Shown piece after piece: positions 13,063-15,614 of a stretch of DNA of 15,614 bases. Under the pieces are notes generated by a model. That model did not search any database. It was not told the DNA's origin and saw only the letters and a list, made by a program, of their open reading frames with translations. The stretch is from Chloroflexota bacterium (lineage in GTDB: Bacteria > Chloroflexota > Anaerolineae > B4-G1 > DUEL01). Made by a program: the position numbers and the translations under genes. Each line of letters starts with the position of its first letter. The stretch's first letter is position 1. The stretch lies in NCBI GenBank assembly GCA_017743275.1, contig JAGHZG010000003.1:1-15614 (forward strand), written 5' to 3'.

Positions 13063-15609
13063 TCACACCACCGTCACCACCGAACCGTTGGGAGTCTTGG
13101 TCACCTCAATGCGGGCCGGGAAGGCATCCCGCAGTTCCTCCAGGTGGGTGATCACCAGGATGCAGGCGAATTCGTCCTGGATGGCGTGGATCGCCTCCAC
13201 CAGCCGCTCCCGCCCCTGAGCGTCCTGGGAGCCGAAGCCCTCGTCCACGAAGAGAGTCTGGAGTTGGGCGCCGGCCCGGCGGGCCAGCAGGCGGGAAAGG
13301 GCCACCCGCAGGGCGAAGTTGACCCGAAACTGCTCGCCGCCGGAGTAGTTCTCGTACGGGCGCTCGCCCAGTTCGTCCGCGATGCGGATGTCCAGGGTCT
13401 CGCGGACCTCGCCGGAGAGAATCTCCCGCTGGGTCTCCAGCCGGACGTGCATCCGCCCGCCCGTCATCCGGGCCAGCAGACTGTTGGCCTCTGCCTCTAT
13501 TTCCGGCACGACGGCCTCTATGATCATCGCCGGGACGCCCTGGATGCCAAATGCGGTGCGGAGTTCGGCGTAGAGGGACTCCTGGTGGGCCAGTTCGGCC
13601 CGCCGCCGGAGACGGCTTTCCTTCTGGCGGGCCAGTTCGTCGCAGGCCGCCAGCCGCTGCTGGGCCGCGCCCAGGCGCTGACGGGCCAGGGACTCCGCCT
13701 CCTCCACCCGCCGCAGTTCCTCCTCCAGCGCCGGGGCCTCCCGCAGACGCGCCTCCAGCGCGCGTGCCGTCTCCTCCAGTTCTCCCTGACGGGCCTGGTC
13801 GGCGGCCACCTGCTCCTCCCAGCGGCGACGGGCCTCCGCCAGCCGGGCCAGTTCCCGCTCCTCCCGCTCCACGCCGGTCCGGGCCTCCGCCAGTTGCTCC
13901 CGCCGTTCGGCGTAGACCTGGAGTTCCCGGACGGCCCGGCGGGCCTCCTCGTGGGCGACGGCGTCGTAGCCCAGGGCCGTCTCCTGCGCGCGCACCTCCT
14001 CCAGCGCCGCGCGCTCGGCATGGGCGTAGTCCTCCGCCGCCAGGGTGGCCGCGATGCGGTCGTGTTCGGCCCGCGCCGCCTCCAGTTCCCGCTCCGCCTC
14101 CTGTCCCGCACGGATGCGCTCCGCCAGCGCCGCCACTTCCCCCTCCAGACGGGGAAGTTCCTGCAGCGAGGCCTCGTTCGCCCGGACCTCCGCCTCCAAC
14201 TGTTTGATCTCCTCGCCCAGTTCCTTCAACCGCGCCGCGTTGGCCCGGTACGTGTCTCCCTTCTCCCGTCCCTCCCGCTGCATCTCCTCCAACAGCCGCA
14301 GACGGTCCGGCTCGGTCAACGGACGACGACAGAGGGGACAGACCGCCTCCGCCCCCTCCAGCATCTCTATCCGCTCTTTCAGGACCTCCATTTCCTGCTT
14401 GAGGGACTGGTTGACCGCCCGGAGTTCCGTCATCTCCAGGGCCAGGCGATCCAGGGATTGTTTCGCGGCATCGTTTTGTTGACGGAGTTCCTTCAGGGCG
14501 GCCGCCTGGGCCACCAGTTCCTCGTGACGGCGCAGGATGTCGGGGGTCACCCGACGGGCAACCAGCATCCGGATTTGCTGGGCGGCCCGCTCCCGCTGGA
14601 GTTCCAGTTCGTGGCGGGCCCGGTTGATCTCCGCCTCCAGCGCGCTGCGCCGCTCCCGGAGTTGGGCCAGGGCGGAGAGTTTCTCACTGTAGCGCCGCTC
14701 CCGCTCCAGCGCGTCCTGGTAGGCCGCGTACCCCCGCTCTATCTCCTCCGCCTCGTCCAGCAGGGCACGGTATTGGGCCCGGCGTGCCTCCCGCTCCCGT
14801 CGCTCCTGCTCCAGCGCGTCCAGTTCCCGCCGGGCCTGGTCCAGGCGCGCGGCCAGTTCCTGCCGTTGCTCCTGGACGCGTCGGTAGTCGCCCCGGGCCC
14901 GCTCCATTTCCTGCCAGGCCTCCCGGAGACGACGGAGTTCGGCGCCCCACCGCTCCGCTTCCTGCCGGGCCTCCTCCAATTGGGCCTCGTACTCCGGGCG
15001 GCGGGCCAGTTCTTCGTCTATCTCCGCCAGGCGCATATCGTTCAGGCGGGACTCGCTCTGAATCTGGACCAGGCGATTTTTGGCCCGTTCTTCGTACTCC
15101 TGCCAGACGTCCAGGCCCAGGATGTCGCTGAGGACCCGTTTCCGCTCGGCGGGCGTCTTGACCGTGAACTCGTCGGCGCGGCCCTGGCGGAGAAAGGCCG
15201 AGTTGACAAAGGTGTCGTAGTCCAGGTGGAGAATCCGGACAATCTTCTCCTCAGTGGCGCGGATGGAACTTTCCGAGAGGGAGCGCCAGCGGCCGTCATC
15301 CTGAATCTGGAATTCCAGCAGGGTGGAGCCGCGCTTGCCGCCGCGCCGCTGGCGGATGACCCGGTAGAGGTTATCGCCCAGGCGGAAGGCGAAGTCCACC
15401 GCCATTTCGTCCGCGCCCTGGCGGATGAGGTCATCGTCCCGGCGAGACCGGGCCGTTTTGCCCCAGAGGGCCCAAGTGATGGCCTCCAGGAGCGACGACT
15501 TTCCGGCGCCGTTCTCCCCGCTCAGGCAGGCGACGTGGATGCCCGCGAAATCCAGTTCGGCCTGACGGTAGGGCATGAAGTTGGTTAGGGAAAGTTTGTA
15601 TGGGATCAT
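13063..15609 (-). CDS. sbcC: SbcC/Rad50-type SMC-like ATPase of the SbcCD nuclease
   Basis: An 848-residue SMC-like ATPase. The N-terminal half has Walker A GENGAGKSS (residues 31-39) and the Q-loop glutamine near 142 (LRQGRADEF). Two long Glu/Arg-rich coiled coils, about 165-415 and 435-680, flank the zinc-hook motif CPLC (C424, C427). The C-terminal half has the ABC signature SGGEQ (756-760), Walker B LFVDEGFG (D789, E790) and the H-loop H822 in ITHLEEL. With SbcD/Mre11 it opens and trims hairpins and blocked DNA ends. It is complete here: ATG 15609 sits at the window edge and ATGA may overlap the end of an sbcD gene just outside (inference). It is somewhat shorter than E. coli SbcC and closer to Rad50-like bacterial versions. 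GC content is high, and it is separated from the MNT gene by 92 nt, including the hairpin repeat. Confidence 0.96.
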   Translation of the reverse strand: MIPYKLSLTNFMPYRQAELDFAGIHVACLSGENGAGKSSLLEAITWALWGKTARSRRDDDLIRQGADEMAVDFAFRLGDNLYRVIRQRRGGKRGSTLLEFQIQDDGRWRSLSESSIRATEEKIVRILHLDYDTFVNSAFLRQGRADEFTVKTPAERKRVLSDILGLDVWQEYEERAKNRLVQIQSESRLNDMRLAEIDEELARRPEYEAQLEEARQEAERWGAELRRLREAWQEMERARGDYRRVQEQRQELAARLDQARRELDALEQERREREARRAQYRALLDEAEEIERGYAAYQDALERERRYSEKLSALAQLRERRSALEAEINRARHELELQRERAAQQIRMLVARRVTPDILRRHEELVAQAAALKELRQQNDAAKQSLDRLALEMTELRAVNQSLKQEMEVLKERIEMLEGAEAVCPLCRRPLTEPDRLRLLEEMQREGREKGDTYRANAARLKELGEEIKQLEAEVRANEASLQELPRLEGEVAALAERIRAGQEAERELEAARAEHDRIAATLAAEDYAHAERAALEEVRAQETALGYDAVAHEEARRAVRELQVYAERREQLAEARTGVEREERELARLAEARRRWEEQVAADQARQGELEETARALEARLREAPALEEELRRVEEAESLARQRLGAAQQRLAACDELARQKESRLRRRAELAHQESLYAELRTAFGIQGVPAMIIEAVVPEIEAEANSLLARMTGGRMHVRLETQREILSGEVRETLDIRIADELGERPYENYSGGEQFRVNFALRVALSRLLARRAGAQLQTLFVDEGFGSQDAQGRERLVEAIHAIQDEFACILVITHLEELRDAFPARIEVTKTPNGSVVTVV

Positions 15610-15614
15610 GGCAC

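Noticed and set aside
13036..15588. An 850-codon open frame on the plus strand, almost exactly opposite sbcC
   Set aside because: It is Leu/Pro/Gln/Arg-rich with no recognisable domain, and mirrors a clear SbcC with all motifs. Long antisense frames are expected from GC-biased, Glu/Arg-rich coding sequence.

Overview
The window looks like chromosomal DNA of a GC-rich bacterium. The mix of DUF433/DUF5615, PIN, DUF4258/DUF2283 and MNT/HEPN modules beside a large GT4/GT87 glycan operon suggests Chloroflexota (Anaerolineae-like). That lineage call is an inference from gene content, not a measurement. Every gene I accept is on the minus strand, so transcription runs from high to low coordinates. 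No tRNA, rRNA, CRISPR array or transposase was seen.

Layout in transcription order: (1) 15609-13063, SbcC/Rad50-type DNA-repair ATPase, followed by an imperfect hairpin repeat at 12998-13049. (2) 12970-10935, four small two-gene modules of toxin-antitoxin character: an MNT nucleotidyltransferase with a truncated HEPN-like partner, then a candidate terminator; DUF4258 with DUF2283; a short fragment of the flippase 5' end; and an AbrB-like antitoxin with a PIN-domain toxin. (3) 10909-1, a tightly packed surface-polysaccharide operon: Wzx-type flippase, GT2 glycosyltransferase, zinc-ribbon SAM methyltransferase, GT4, GT87 membrane glycosyltransferase, GT4, then an inserted DUF433/DUF5615 pair, a GT4 C-terminal fragment, a second GT87, a polytopic GT-C-like protein and a GT4 cut by the window edge. 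Most junctions overlap by 4 nt (ATGA, GTGA, TTGA), so the genes are probably co-translated.

The cluster probably assembles a lipid-linked surface glycan. Cytoplasmic GT4/GT2 enzymes would build it, a methyltransferase would modify it, the flippase would export it, and GT87/GT-C proteins would add sugars from polyprenyl-phosphate donors outside the membrane.

The most interesting signal is that two unrelated toxin-antitoxin pairs in this operon each lie between an intact host gene and a partial copy of that same gene. DUF433/DUF5615 sits between an intact GT4 and a copy of its C-terminus that is 114/120 identical over the best part. AbrB-like/PIN sits between a copy of the flippase start and the intact flippase, with 39 of 40 bases identical at the core. 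In both cases the host gene survives. This fits insertion with a long target duplication, a mode described for restriction-modification systems. A seven-base tandem repeat inside one glycosyltransferase gene, a base-composition mosaic and a truncated HEPN gene also suggest a rapidly remodelled accessory region.
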